The notes below the pieces were generated by a model. That model had not been told where the DNA came from. It saw only the letters and a program-made list of their open reading frames with translations, and did no database searches. Below, in pieces: positions 17,195 through 28,680 of a stretch of 64,000 nucleotides of DNA. Origin of the DNA: Devosia lucknowensis (GTDB taxonomy: Bacteria > Pseudomonadota > Alphaproteobacteria > Rhizobiales > Devosiaceae); the NCBI RefSeq assembly GCF_900177655.1, contig NZ_FXWK01000001.1, positions 1,736,001-1,800,000 on the forward strand, read 5' to 3'. Numbering within the stretch: position 1 is the first letter of the stretch; every line of letters starts with the position of its first letter. The position numbers and the translations under genes are program-made.

Positions 17195-18862
17195 CTATCG
17201 CGATAGTTTCGATGTCCTGGCGAGAAGGATCACCGGCAGGATACCGATCGCCACGATGATCAGCGCCGCGAGCGCCGCATCTTCGTAGGTCCCGCGCGCC
17301 GCCTCGCCATAGAGCAGTGTCGCCAGGCTTTCGAAATTGAGCGGCCGGAGCAGCAGCGTCGCAGGCAGCTCCTTCATGCAGTCCACGAATACAAGAAGCC
17401 CGGCAGCGATCAGCGCGGTCCGCGAAAGCGGCAGGTGCACCTTGCGCAGCGTACCGCTCGAGGTCTGCCCCAGTGTTCGCGAAGCATTGTCATAGGCGGG
17501 AGGGATACGGCTGAGCCCAGCTTCGATGCCGCCCACGGAGATGGCGAGGAAGCGCGATGCGTAGGCATAGATCAGCGCCGCACCTGAGCCGAGCAGCAAC
17601 AGACCGCCCTGCATTCCCGTCCAGCTCGTCCACCAGCCGCTGATGGTACGATCGACTGCCGCAACTGGCACGAGGATCCCGATCGCCAGGACGGTTCCGG
17701 GCACGGCATAGCCGAGCGAAGCCACGCGCATCGCCGCCGAAGACCACGTCGCCGCATGCAGTCGCGCTGCATAGGCGATCGAGAAGCCGAGCGCGAGGAT
17801 GACGACCGTCGCGATGGCCGACACGCCAACCGTGTTGACGGTCGCGCGCAGGAGCGCAGTCGAAAACCCGGCGAACTCGATGCGCCGCACGGCCGCAACG
17901 ACGAGATAGATCGCCGGTCCTGCAAAGCCGATGACGATTGGCAGGAGTCCGAGACCGAACGCCAGGGCGGCTGTCGGTCCCGTGAGCAACATCCGCTGCA
18001 TCTGCCTTGAATTCTGCGCCGTCGACGCAAATCGCTGGCGCCGGCGCGCCCATCGCTCCAGAACCAGAACAGCGAGTACGATGGCCAGCATGCCGATGGC
18101 GATCTGCGCCGCCCCCGCCAGGTCCGTACGCACGATCCAGGTCGTGTAGACGGTGGCAGTTAGCGTGCGAACACCGAGAAATTGCGAGGCACCGACGTCG
18201 TTGAGCACCTCCATGAGCGCCAGCGACACGCCCACGGCAATGGCTGGCCGCGCCAGTGGCAATGCCACCCGCCAGAAAATGCCCGAGCGCGGCACGCCCA
18301 GCGTGCGCGCCACTTCGACGACGTTGGCCGCCTGGGTCAGGAACATCGCGCGTGCGGTGAGATAGACATAGGGATAGAGGACGAAGCCGAAGACGAGGAT
18401 GGCGCCCCACATGGACCTTATGTCGGGTAGACGAAATTGCCGCGGGCTCGAATAGCCAAGCATCCAGCGCAACACGCCCTGAACGGGGCCAAGCGGGTTC
18501 AGGATGTCGAGATAGGCGTAAGCCATGATGTAGGTTGGCACGGCCAACGGCAGCAGCAGCGCCCATTCCAGCAGCCCCCTGCCCCGGAAATCGTAGGCAC
18601 TGACCAACCATGCCGAACCGGTACCGACGACGCTGGCGATCAGCCCCGCACCCGCCAGGAGCACCAGCGTGTTCCAGGTCGATTGCGGCAGGACGAACTG
18701 GATGATGTGACCCCAGAGGCCTCCGGTATCGGCCACCGCAGTAGCGGCGATGGCGGCAATCGGCACGAGCGCGAGAGCCGCCGCAGCGATTGCCACGGCG
18801 GCCCAGGGGCTGATGCTGATTGTCCGGCGCCGGTTAAGGCGCTCTCCGGTCATGTCTGCCAT
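17195..18862 (-). CDS. Ferric iron ABC transporter, fused permease
   Basis: Inner-membrane permease of 555 residues carrying two homologous halves of about six helices each, as in FbpB/SfuB-type transporters. Each half has an EAA-like loop that contacts the ATPase: VARTLGVPRSGIFWRVALPLARP in the first half (cited in part) and ASRTLGQTSSGTLRKVHLPLS in the second. It lies 34 bases after the periplasmic binding protein gene and downstream of the ATPase gene, so all three form one uptake system. The neighbouring FutA-like binding protein points to Fe(III) as the substrate; thiamine-type permeases share this architecture but fit the context less well. Confidence 0.9.
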   Translation of the reverse strand: MADMTGERLNRRRTISISPWAAVAIAAAALALVPIAAIAATAVADTGGLWGHIIQFVLPQSTWNTLVLLAGAGLIASVVGTGSAWLVSAYDFRGRGLLEWALLLPLAVPTYIMAYAYLDILNPLGPVQGVLRWMLGYSSPRQFRLPDIRSMWGAILVFGFVLYPYVYLTARAMFLTQAANVVEVARTLGVPRSGIFWRVALPLARPAIAVGVSLALMEVLNDVGASQFLGVRTLTATVYTTWIVRTDLAGAAQIAIGMLAIVLAVLVLERWARRRQRFASTAQNSRQMQRMLLTGPTAALAFGLGLLPIVIGFAGPAIYLVVAAVRRIEFAGFSTALLRATVNTVGVSAIATVVILALGFSIAYAARLHAATWSSAAMRVASLGYAVPGTVLAIGILVPVAAVDRTISGWWTSWTGMQGGLLLLGSGAALIYAYASRFLAISVGGIEAGLSRIPPAYDNASRTLGQTSSGTLRKVHLPLSRTALIAAGLLVFVDCMKELPATLLLRPLNFESLATLLYGEAARGTYEDAALAALIIVAIGILPVILLARTSKLSR

Positions 18863-18896
18863 CGAAAGAGCGGCGGCCGGAGCCGCCGTCGGGTCA

Positions 18897-19925
18897 TCAG
18901 TTGCTGAATGTGTCGAAGTTCACTTCATCGACGAGTTCGCTGGCGCGAGCACGGAACGGCAGGACGTCGGTCAGCGATTGACTGTCCGGATTGAGCGTAC
19001 CAAAGGCCGCGATGATCGGCGCGACTTCTGCAGTGGTCGAAACCGGGTACTCGAAATTGGCTTCGGCGTAGAGCTTCTGCGCTTCGTCGGATGCCAGATA
19101 TTCAAGCAGCTGCACAGCTTCGTCGCGATGCGGGGCATGGGCTGCCACGGCCGCGCCCGAGATGTTCACCAGCGTACCGCCGCCCTCAAAAGTAGGCAGG
19201 ATCACCTTGACTTCGTCGGCCCACGCCTTCTGCTCGTCGCCACCTGCACCGCTGGCCATCAGGCCGTAGTAGTAGGAGTTGGCGACGGCGATGTCGCAGA
19301 TACCGGCCGCAATGTCGCGGGCCCCGTCGCGGTCGCCACCGGCTGCAGCGCGCGCCTGGTTGGCCTTGATGCCTTCCAGCCAGGTCTTTGTTGCCTCTTC
19401 GCCATGCTTAGCCATGTAGGCTGCGAACAGAGCGGTGTTGTAGGGATGCTGGCCCGAGCGGATGCAGAGCGTGCCGCGGAATTCCTCGTCGTCGAGCTGC
19501 TCGTATGTGATGGCGTCAAGCTCGAGATCCTTGGCCGCATAGACCACGCGGGCGCGGCCCGAAAGCGCGAACCAGTTGCCGTCCGCATCGCGGAGCGAGG
19601 CCGGGATCGCCGCTTCCAGCTGGTCGCTGTCGACTGGCTGGGTCACGCCCGCGCCGACCAGATCGATCAAGGCACCAAAATCGACAGTCATCAACAGATC
19701 GGCAGGAGAGCTTTCGCCTTCCGCCTGCACGCGCTCGATCAGGCCGCTCTCGAGGAACACCGTGTTCACGGTGATACCCGTCTCGGCGGTGAACGCGTCG
19801 AGAATGGGCTGAATCAGGCCAGGCTCGCGGGTGGTATAGATGTTAACCTCTTGGGCGAGGGCAGGCATCGCAGCGCCGAGGGCGAGGAGGCTGGTGACGC
19901 TTACGGTACGGAGGATGTTGCGCAT
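18897..19925 (-). CDS. Fe(III) ABC transporter periplasmic binding protein
   Basis: Mature periplasmic ferric-binding protein of the FutA/FbpA group. The start at 19925 (MRNILRTVSV) gives 342 residues with a clear signal peptide ending at PALAQ. EVNIYTTREPGLIQPILDAF and NTVFLESGLIERVQAEG are family sequences. The tyrosine run in ANSYYYGLMAS supplies the Fe(III)-ligating residues known from FutA. The frame extends to 20000 but homology and the signal peptide start at 19925. An Irr-like box sits 110 bases upstream, so expression is probably iron-controlled separately from the ATPase gene. Confidence 0.92.
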   Translation of the reverse strand: MRNILRTVSVTSLLALGAAMPALAQEVNIYTTREPGLIQPILDAFTAETGITVNTVFLESGLIERVQAEGESSPADLLMTVDFGALIDLVGAGVTQPVDSDQLEAAIPASLRDADGNWFALSGRARVVYAAKDLELDAITYEQLDDEEFRGTLCIRSGQHPYNTALFAAYMAKHGEEATKTWLEGIKANQARAAAGGDRDGARDIAAGICDIAVANSYYYGLMASGAGGDEQKAWADEVKVILPTFEGGGTLVNISGAAVAAHAPHRDEAVQLLEYLASDEAQKLYAEANFEYPVSTTAEVAPIIAAFGTLNPDSQSLTDVLPFRARASELVDEVNFDTFSN

Positions 19926-20034
19926 TTTTTGTCCCTTCGTTGCATGACATCGAGGAGACTGGAGGCCTGACGCACGCCCTCGATAGGGCGCAACAGCCAT
20001 AGGAGAGCATTCAAGTCAAGTTTAATTGCCCGAC

Positions 20035-20051
20035 TTTGGAATGACTCTAAA
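20035..20051. promoter_or_regulatory. Irr/ICE-like iron control element
   Basis: On the minus strand the 17 bases read TTTAGAGTCATTCCAAA, matching the Irr box (ICE) consensus TTTAGAA-N3-TTCTAAA at all but two positions. It lies upstream of the ferric binding-protein gene in the gap after the ATPase gene. In Rhizobiales, Irr binding at such boxes links iron uptake to heme status. The match was made by eye. Confidence 0.6.
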
Positions 20052-20071
20052 CTGTTGATTATAATCCACAA

Positions 20072-21124
20072 TCAGGCGTCCAGGCGATCGTCGGGGAAAA
20101 TCAGGGCCCTACCGGGATTTATCTGGATAAACACGTCGTCGCCGACACGGACATCGTGGCGCGCGGTGCCGCGCATGATCAGTGGCTGGCTGAGCCCCTC
20201 CACGCTGAGCGACAGTTCCTCGATTTCACCCAGGATCGCCCGATGCTGCACCTGCGCGGCTATGCCGGTTTCGGCCAGCGAGATGGATTGCGGTCGGACC
20301 AGCAGTCGCGGCAGCCCCTCCAGCCCGGTGGGCAGCGGAAAGCGGCCGAGAGGCGTGTCGAGTCCCCCACCGGAAAGTCGGGCCGGGATTTCGTTGACCT
20401 GCGAGAAGAACGACGCGGCGTAGGCCGTCCAGGGCGCGTCGTAGATGCGCTCGCCCGTCCCCGCTTCCACAAGTCGCCCTCCCTGCATCAGGGCCACCAT
20501 GTCGCCTATTGCCAGCGCTTCTTCCGGGTCGTGGGTTACGACGACTGCCGTCGTTCCATGGTCGCGGACGATCGACAGGGTCTCGGTCCGCACCTTGTCG
20601 CGCAGCCCCCGGTCCAGGTTGGAAAAAGGCTCGTCCATCAGCAATAGGCGGGGCTGCGGAGCAAGGGCGCGAGCAAGCGCAACGCGCTGTTGTTCGCCGC
20701 CGGAAAGCATATGCGGGTAGCGGTCGGCCAGCGCCGTCACGCCGATGCGTTCGATGGTCTCGGCAACACGGGCGGCTCGCTCGGCCCGCGGTAGCGCCGA
20801 GAGCCCGAAAGCCACGTTCTCGCGTACCGTCAGATGCGGGAACAGCGCGTAGTCCTGAAACATGAAGCCGATGCGGCGATGCTCGGGTTCGACGAATACG
20901 CCATCCCCTGACACGATCGTCCCGTCGATGCTGATGCTGCCGCCATCCAGGGTCTCGATGCCGGCAATGGCGCGCAGCAGGGTGGATTTGCCGCAGCCGG
21001 AATGGCCGACGAGGCATAGCGTTTGCCCCGAGCCCAGTTCCAGGGATACGTCCCGAAGGGCCTCGACGTCACCGAACCGACGGCTGACGCCGGACAGCAC
21101 GAGCATGGATTTGGCACTTTTCAT
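20072..21124 (-). CDS. Fe(III) ABC transporter ATP-binding protein
   Basis: Cytoplasmic ATPase of an FbpC/PotA-type importer, 350 residues. The nucleotide-binding domain has Walker A GHSGCGKST, the Q-loop FMFQDYALFPHLTV, the signature MLSGGEQQRVALARAL, Walker B LLLMDEPFSNLD and switch VVVTHDPEEAL. A C-terminal TOBE-like region starts around residue 280. It is upstream of the binding-protein gene on the same strand with a 146-base gap that carries the iron box, so the ATPase gene may have a separate promoter. Confidence 0.92.
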   Translation of the reverse strand: MKSAKSMLVLSGVSRRFGDVEALRDVSLELGSGQTLCLVGHSGCGKSTLLRAIAGIETLDGGSISIDGTIVSGDGVFVEPEHRRIGFMFQDYALFPHLTVRENVAFGLSALPRAERAARVAETIERIGVTALADRYPHMLSGGEQQRVALARALAPQPRLLLMDEPFSNLDRGLRDKVRTETLSIVRDHGTTAVVVTHDPEEALAIGDMVALMQGGRLVEAGTGERIYDAPWTAYAASFFSQVNEIPARLSGGGLDTPLGRFPLPTGLEGLPRLLVRPQSISLAETGIAAQVQHRAILGEIEELSLSVEGLSQPLIMRGTARHDVRVGDDVFIQINPGRALIFPDDRLDA

Positions 21125-21155
21125 GCGCGCAAGTGGCGATCCTGCGCGCCAGTTG

Positions 21156-22280
21156 TCAAGCCGTCTGGCGGTCTTCGGTCATGCCACGCTTGCGGAACGA
21201 ATGCGCGCGCCAGAGTTCGAAGATATGCCGGGCATCTTCGCTGTCCAGCGCTTCGAAGCGCGACAGCACCATCTTCTTGTCGCCGTCGCTCGGCAGGTCA
21301 CGCCAAGGCAGGGTGGCAACGATGGCTTCAAACAGATCCGAACTCATGTTTGCCGCGCGCAGCGCCACGATCACCGCCACATAGTCCTGTGCGGCCAACC
21401 ACTTCACCACGATTTCCGGGCCGACATGGAGGAGCACCGCCATTGCCGCGGCGGCATGATGACCGTAGCCGAAGCGGGCGAAACGGGCCAAGGCGCGATC
21501 GTTGAGCTGCTTGCGGTCCGCGAGGCCTTTGACCTGATTGTAGGCGACCTTCCACTCCTGCGCATTGAAGCCTGCGCGGTTGCGGATGCGGTTGTAGACG
21601 ACGGTGTTGATCTTACCGGCCGCGACCGGATCGACCTGGCGGTCCGCATCGCCAAGCGTTTGCAGGATCTTGCCGGCAACCGTGTCGATCTCGCCGCGCA
21701 GCGATTTCCAGTCGATATCGCTGCGACCGCGAAGGTCGGCAGCGATCTCGGCGTCCTGAGTCGCGCGATGGACCAGTTTTTCCAGCGTAGCGCGATCGAA
21801 CTCGGCCTTCGGGTTCCGCACGAGGCGCACGACCGAGGCGGTCTTGCCATGTTCGACCAGGGCCTCCCCTACGCGCTCTGTGAGCGACGAGCGGCCGGCG
21901 ATGGCCACGCGATGCTCTTCGGTCTGCCGGGCGATAATGTCGATGAGATCGTCATCGTTCAGCACATTGGAGAATTCGAGCAGCGGCCGCGCGACTTCGA
22001 TGATGTCGTTGGCAAGCTTCACCAGCACGGTGCCCGGCGCGCGCTCGAGCGGCGCCAAGAGCTTGGCGACATGGACTCGGGCCTCGACTTCAACCAGCTC
22101 CGCCAGCTGGCAGAGCACTTCGTCATACTGCGCAACCTGGTCGTCGTCGCAGCGGTCCGAGACATAGCTGAAAAGCTGCGCCGTGGTGCGGAAAAGCTGT
22201 TCGCGTTCGAACTGGTTGTCCTCACCATTGAGAACGCGAAAATTCGCAAACGCCCGGTGGCCTTCTTCGAACTCGGTCAT
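21156..22280 (-). CDS. DUF2336 domain protein, function unknown
   Basis: A 374-residue, mostly helical soluble protein without signal peptide or membrane segment. Blocks such as REQLFRTTAQLFSYVSDRCDDDQVAQYDEVL, cited in part, and RPLLEFSNVLNDDDLIDIIARQTEEHRVAIAGR match the alphaproteobacterial DUF2336 family, built from HEAT-like repeats. Some family members occur near signalling proteins, but no role is established. It stands alone between the iron transporter and katG, 31 bases upstream of the ATPase start on the same strand, so it could be read into the transporter operon. Confidence 0.75.
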   Translation of the reverse strand: MTEFEEGHRAFANFRVLNGEDNQFEREQLFRTTAQLFSYVSDRCDDDQVAQYDEVLCQLAELVEVEARVHVAKLLAPLERAPGTVLVKLANDIIEVARPLLEFSNVLNDDDLIDIIARQTEEHRVAIAGRSSLTERVGEALVEHGKTASVVRLVRNPKAEFDRATLEKLVHRATQDAEIAADLRGRSDIDWKSLRGEIDTVAGKILQTLGDADRQVDPVAAGKINTVVYNRIRNRAGFNAQEWKVAYNQVKGLADRKQLNDRALARFARFGYGHHAAAAMAVLLHVGPEIVVKWLAAQDYVAVIVALRAANMSSDLFEAIVATLPWRDLPSDGDKKMVLSRFEALDSEDARHIFELWRAHSFRKRGMTEDRQTA

Positions 22281-22401
22281 GGGTCGATCTCCCGGCTTCT
22301 GCCGCTACATTTCACTTGGAGACTGGCCCCTCACATGCTTGCGTCGCCTGAAGGCATCCCGCGGCATTTGAATAAAATTGCAGACAAACTGCTACCGCAT
22401 G

Positions 22402-22430
22402 CAAAAACCCCGGATCGCAAGGACCCGGGG
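22402..22430 (-). terminator. Rho-independent terminator after katG
   Basis: On the minus strand the hairpin CCCCGG / CCGGGG (22408-22430) is followed by TTTTTG. It lies 29 bases beyond the katG stop codon and should end the katG transcript. Confidence 0.85.
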
Positions 22431-22458
22431 CTCCGAAGAATGCGAATTGAACGGTGGA

Positions 22459-24693
<2,235 letters not shown>

Positions 24694-24712
24694 TTAGGCC
24701 AATCGATTATTC

Positions 24713-24730
24713 TTCCTATCCCCATAGGAA
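24713..24730. promoter_or_regulatory. OxyR-type inverted repeat in the katG-oxyR gap
   Basis: TTCCTAT and ATAGGAA flank CCCC, giving an 18-bp inverted repeat with the ATAG/CTAT elements seen in OxyR sites; a further ATAG lies near 24675. The right arm contains the GGAAG used as the oxyR ribosome binding site, 6 bases before the ATG at 24737. Binding here would repress oxyR and could support activation of katG (inference). Confidence 0.6.
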
Positions 24731-24736
24731 GAACTT

Positions 24737-25642
24737 ATGACGACGATCACGCTCAGGCAGATGCGCTACGCGATATCGGTGGCTTCATCCGGTCACTTCG
24801 GACGGGCTGCGGCGGCATGCGCAGTCTCCCAACCTGCGCTCTCCCAACAGATCTTGGCGCTGGAAGCTCTGTGCGGCACGCCGCTGTTCGACCGCCTGAA
24901 GACCGGCGTACGGCTCACGCCCTTCGGCCGCGATTTCATCGCTCTCGCCAAGACGACGGTCGAAACCGCAGATGCCCTCGATGACTTCGCCCTCGGCCGC
25001 ACCGGACGCCTTGAGCGGCCCTTGCGGTTCGGCCTCATTCCGACAGTGGCTCCTTACCTCCTGCCGCGCATCTATCCCGCACTCACCGAAAACCTCCCCG
25101 AGATCGCTTTCGCAGTCAGTGAAAGTCGCACCGAAGCGCTGCTTGCCTCTCTCCAGGATGGACGGCTCGATCTGGCGCTTATTGCCACCGATCCGCCGCC
25201 CGGCGGCCCACGCCTCATGAGCCGCCTCCTGTTCGACGACCCCTTCGTACTCGCTACGCCACGGAGCGAACTGGCCGCGACGCCCGTCACCCTCTCCGCC
25301 CTGCCACCCGAACGCATTCTGTTGCTCGACGAGGGACATTGCTTCCGCGATCAGGCTCTCTCCGCCTGCCGGCTCGACGGCGATCAGGTCGCTCATGCCT
25401 TTGCCGCCACGTCACTCGCCACCATCGTCGAATTCGTTGCCAACGGCCAGGGCGTGACGCTCCTGCCCCAGATTGCCTTGCGCAAGGAGGCCAGCGACCC
25501 GCGGATCGCCATTCATCCCATCGACGATCCTTCGGCTGGGCGACAGCTTCGCCTCGTATGGCGCGAGGGCACACCCTACACCGCGATCTTTGATCGTATC
25601 ACCGATGTGATCATGCGCATCGGCGAGCCGGCCGACGGCTAG
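24737..25642 (+). CDS. oxyR: LysR-family peroxide sensor OxyR
   Basis: Transcription factor of 301 residues with an N-terminal LysR helix-turn-helix (GHFGRAAAACAVSQPALSQQI) and a regulatory domain. The redox cysteines sit in EGHCFRDQALSAC, the pattern and 9-residue spacing of the E. coli C199/C208 pair that forms a disulfide on peroxide. FGLIPTVAPYLLPRIYP is also characteristic. Divergence from katG supports the assignment. Its stop is one base from the stop of the convergent rarD-like gene. Confidence 0.94.
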   Translation: MTTITLRQMRYAISVASSGHFGRAAAACAVSQPALSQQILALEALCGTPLFDRLKTGVRLTPFGRDFIALAKTTVETADALDDFALGRTGRLERPLRFGLIPTVAPYLLPRIYPALTENLPEIAFAVSESRTEALLASLQDGRLDLALIATDPPPGGPRLMSRLLFDDPFVLATPRSELAATPVTLSALPPERILLLDEGHCFRDQALSACRLDGDQVAHAFAATSLATIVEFVANGQGVTLLPQIALRKEASDPRIAIHPIDDPSAGRQLRLVWREGTPYTAIFDRITDVIMRIGEPADG

Positions 25643-25643
25643 G

Positions 25644-26588
25644 TCAGGCGACAACTCGTCGACGCTGGCGGAAGCTGTCCCACGAGAACACGGCCAGGGA
25701 GAGCCAGATCAGCGCAAAGCTCACCAGTCGCAGGCCGTTGAGCTCCTCGCCAAACAAGGTGATGGCGAGCACGAACTGGATTGATGGCGAGAGATACTGG
25801 AACATCCCGATCGTTGTCAGTCGCAACCGGCGTACGCCATACGCGAATAGCAGCAGCGGAATCGCAGTTGCGGGCCCCGTCAGCAAAAGCAGTACCAGCA
25901 TCCCTGGATCACTGTGCACGCCCATGCCGCGGGTCGTGACATCGTAGGCAATGAAGGCAAGTGCGAATGGCGCGACCATCATGGTTTCCGCGAATAGCCC
26001 GGTCACCGGACCGGTTTGCACGGTTTTCCTCAGGAAGCCATAAAAGCCGAAAGTCAGCGCCAGCCCCAGCGCGACGAATGGAAAATTGCCGAGCCCCAGC
26101 GCCTGGATCAGGATGGCCACTGTGGCAATTCCGATGGCTATCCCCTGCAGCCGGTTCTGCCGTTCGCCCAGAAAAATCACCCCGATAGCGACGTTAACAA
26201 GCGGATTGATGAAATAGCCGAAACTTGCTTCCAGAACCTGTCCGGTGGCAATCGCCCAGACGTAGAGCAACCAGTTTCCGGCCAGCAGTATCGACGAAAG
26301 CGCGACAACTCCCATCCGCCTGCCATCGCCGAGCAGCTTGCGCACTTCTCCAAATCCGCCCCTGGCCGCGATGATCACCGCGAGCAGCAGGAACGACCAC
26401 AGGGTGCGCTCGGCAACGATCAGGACGGCTCCGGCTTCCTCCACCAGATGGAAGAGGATCGGCAGGACCCCCCACAGCAGATAGGCGGACAGCGCCGCGA
26501 CGACGCCGTTCCTGGTTTCGCGGGGATCGACACCCACCGATCGCGGCGCCTGCGCAACGACGTCCGGGGCTTGTTCGGGCAGACTCAT
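25644..26588 (-). CDS. rarD: RarD-like EamA-family permease
   Basis: Inner-membrane drug/metabolite transporter superfamily protein with about ten hydrophobic helices. RarD hallmarks are visible: SAYLLWGVLPILFHLVEEAG, VAERTLWSFLLLA, NWLLYVWAIATGQVLEASFGYFINPL (cited in part) and IQFVLAITLFGEEL. The start at 26588 has GGAG upstream and gives 314 residues; the frame to 26645 adds an unconserved tail. E. coli RarD is linked to chloramphenicol resistance; the real substrate is unknown. The stop is adjacent to the convergent oxyR stop. Confidence 0.88.
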   Translation of the reverse strand: MSLPEQAPDVVAQAPRSVGVDPRETRNGVVAALSAYLLWGVLPILFHLVEEAGAVLIVAERTLWSFLLLAVIIAARGGFGEVRKLLGDGRRMGVVALSSILLAGNWLLYVWAIATGQVLEASFGYFINPLVNVAIGVIFLGERQNRLQGIAIGIATVAILIQALGLGNFPFVALGLALTFGFYGFLRKTVQTGPVTGLFAETMMVAPFALAFIAYDVTTRGMGVHSDPGMLVLLLLTGPATAIPLLLFAYGVRRLRLTTIGMFQYLSPSIQFVLAITLFGEELNGLRLVSFALIWLSLAVFSWDSFRQRRRVVA

Positions 26589-26769
26589 GGGATACTCCGC
26601 ACCAGGGCGTCCTGCCTCGTAACAGTCGGCAATCACCTCCGCCAATCAGAGTTTGTGATGAACCAATCGCGCAAACATGGCGTCTCGCGCCAACCTTTGA
26701 GTGTGTGAGGCGTTTTGCTCCGGGCCGCCTGAACTGTGCCCGATGCCCGCCAACAAAGAGGAGCAGCAA

Positions 26770-27204
26770 ATGAAAAAGAGCGTAACCTGGATTTTGATCG
26801 CCGATGGCACCCAGGCCCGTGTGCTCGAACACGCCGGACCCGGAAAGGGTCTCACGGGCGTGAAGGGCCTCGAATGGTCAATTCCACCGCTGCAATCTCA
26901 GGACATCGACAGCGACGGGTATGGTCGCGGCCCCACGGGAGGCGCCATGACCTCCGGCAATGACGCCTCCAAGCACCGCGAAACTGAGTTCGTCAAATCC
27001 GTCGCCGAGGCTCTTGATGGCAAGGCAAAGGCCGGCGAATTCGATCGCCTCGTGATCGCGGCGGCTCCGATCGCCTTGGGCAATCTGCGCAAGGCCATGT
27101 CGGATCATGTCCGGAAAGCCGTCGTCGCTGAACTGGACAAGGACCTGACCAACGTCCCCACCCCGCAGTTGAACAAGCACTTTGACGGGATCATCGCGGT
27201 CTAG
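26770..27204 (+). CDS. Host attachment family protein (AtsE-like)
   Basis: A 144-residue cytosolic protein of the host-attachment family (PF10116). It starts MKKSVTWILIADGTQARVLE, where WILIADG.ARV is the family opening, and has RLVIAAAPIALGNLRKAMSD in the C-terminal half. Agrobacterium AtsE gave the family its name through an attachment locus, but the fold resembles eRF1 domain 1/peptidyl-tRNA hydrolysis proteins and the true role is uncertain. AAGAGGAG lies 7 bases before the ATG. It stands alone. Confidence 0.85.
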   Translation: MKKSVTWILIADGTQARVLEHAGPGKGLTGVKGLEWSIPPLQSQDIDSDGYGRGPTGGAMTSGNDASKHRETEFVKSVAEALDGKAKAGEFDRLVIAAAPIALGNLRKAMSDHVRKAVVAELDKDLTNVPTPQLNKHFDGIIAV

Positions 27205-27362
27205 CGGCACGCCCGAAACAGATTCTGCTTCAACGACTTGCCAGGCCAGTTTCGCCCTGCATGCAATGGACATGAATCTCGCTGTGACGAAGCGGACTCA
27301 CTGCATGAAGCGCTTGAATCGGAGTCACAGCCACGGCGGCGCAACCGACCAGGTTTGCGCCG

Positions 27363-28220
27363 CTATTCGTCAGACGCGTCGTCGTCGTCATCGACGTCGC
27401 CCTCAAAGGCATCGAGGAACTGTAGAAGCAGCGAGTTGACCAGTTCGGGTTTCTCGATGCTGGGTATGTGCGCAGCGCCTTCCAAAACCACGGCGAACGC
27501 ATTCGGCATCGTTTCGGAGAGCGTTTCGTGACGGTCGACCAGGGCCGTGAAATCCTCGTCGCCCACGACAAGAAGCGTGGGTGCATTGATCTGGTCCACA
27601 CGGCCCCATGCGTCGGGCCGCTTTTCTTCCTGTGTCAGCTCGGGCTTGTTCAGCGCCTTGGCATTCATGTCCAGAAAAAGCGCGCGAACCGATCCACCAA
27701 CTCGGCCGCTCTGGCAGCGCGGACCGTCGAGCCATTCATGCGCCTGTACCTTGTTGAGAAGGTCGAGGTCGCCCCGCTCCCAGGCGTCCTCTTCCGCGAG
27801 TTCGATAGCGCGTTCGTCGGCAGTCGACGTCCACGGCGCTCCGGTGACCGACGTTCCGATCAGCGTCAGGCCGAGAACGCGCCCGGGATTGGCCAGCGCG
27901 AAATCCACGGCAAGCCCGCCGCCCATCGAACAGCCGACAAGCACCGCGGCGTGAATATCGAGCGCATCGAGAAGCGCTTCGAGGTCTTCGAGATGATTGA
28001 ACGGCTCATCGGGGCTGACGGTCTCGCCGTAACCGCGACGATCATAGGCAATGGCATGCCAGCCCGCCTCGGACACCGCGGCCATCTGATCGAGCCACAT
28101 CCGCTTGTCGCAAACGCCGGCATGGAGGAACACGACGGGCAGGCCGTCGCCCTGCTCGATCCCTGCCAGTGTCGCGCCACCGATGTCGATGGAAAATTCC
28201 TCAGCCGTCATATCCGTCAT
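27363..28220 (-). CDS. Alpha/beta hydrolase
   Basis: Predicted cytosolic serine hydrolase of 285 residues. The oxyanion region is VVFLHAGVCDKRMW, the nucleophile elbow is GCSMGGG, the acid is probably in VVGDEDFTAL, and the catalytic His is in EGAAHIPSIEKPE. It resembles 3-oxoadipate enol-lactonase-like hydrolases, but the substrate cannot be inferred. The ATG at 28220 overlaps the stop of the upstream small secreted protein gene, fixing the start. A short acidic DDDDDASDE tail ends the protein. Confidence 0.85.
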   Translation of the reverse strand: MTDMTAEEFSIDIGGATLAGIEQGDGLPVVFLHAGVCDKRMWLDQMAAVSEAGWHAIAYDRRGYGETVSPDEPFNHLEDLEALLDALDIHAAVLVGCSMGGGLAVDFALANPGRVLGLTLIGTSVTGAPWTSTADERAIELAEEDAWERGDLDLLNKVQAHEWLDGPRCQSGRVGGSVRALFLDMNAKALNKPELTQEEKRPDAWGRVDQINAPTLLVVGDEDFTALVDRHETLSETMPNAFAVVLEGAAHIPSIEKPELVNSLLLQFLDAFEGDVDDDDDASDE

Positions 28221-28555
28221 TGCTCCACGGCGACGCAAAAGGTGATGTCGTCCTTTGCCCCGAACCAGCAGCTTTGCTCGCCCTCGATCGGAACGAACCG
28301 ACCCAGTTCGTCTGGAGAGCGACCCGGTTGCTGGTCTGCTGCGATCAGGTAGCCCAGCCCCTCACCGTCCGCCTCATGCGCGAAAACGAACACGTCGCCT
28401 TCGGGCAGGACGAAGGTGATGCCGCCACCGTCCACATTGACGTCGCAGCCGAACTCACCGTGGCCGGTCATCGAACATTGTCCCGGCGCACCAGCAGCCG
28501 GAACGGCGAGGGCAAGGCCGCATACGAACACCGCCCCCGTCACCAAAAATCTCAT
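28217..28555 (-). CDS. Small secreted protein, function unknown
   Basis: A 112-residue protein with a signal peptide (MRFLVTGAVFVCGLALAVPAAGA) and a short mature domain with four cysteines (QCSMTG, FGCDVNV, QSCWFG, TFCVAV) that could form two disulfides. GGGGG precedes the ATG at 28555. It overlaps the hydrolase gene by 4 bases, so the two are expressed together, although one is periplasmic and the other appears cytosolic. No family is recognised. Confidence 0.65.
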   Translation of the reverse strand: MRFLVTGAVFVCGLALAVPAAGAPGQCSMTGHGEFGCDVNVDGGGITFVLPEGDVFVFAHEADGEGLGYLIAADQQPGRSPDELGRFVPIEGEQSCWFGAKDDITFCVAVEQ

Positions 28556-28680
28556 AGGGTCCCCCAACGAACCGAACGCGCCCGGGATTTCGCACCCGTG
28601 CCGTCAGCCTATTGCAAAAAGACCAACAAAAACCAACGGTTTTCGTCAGCTCTGTCGAGGTTCGGCAAAGCTCGGAGGCC

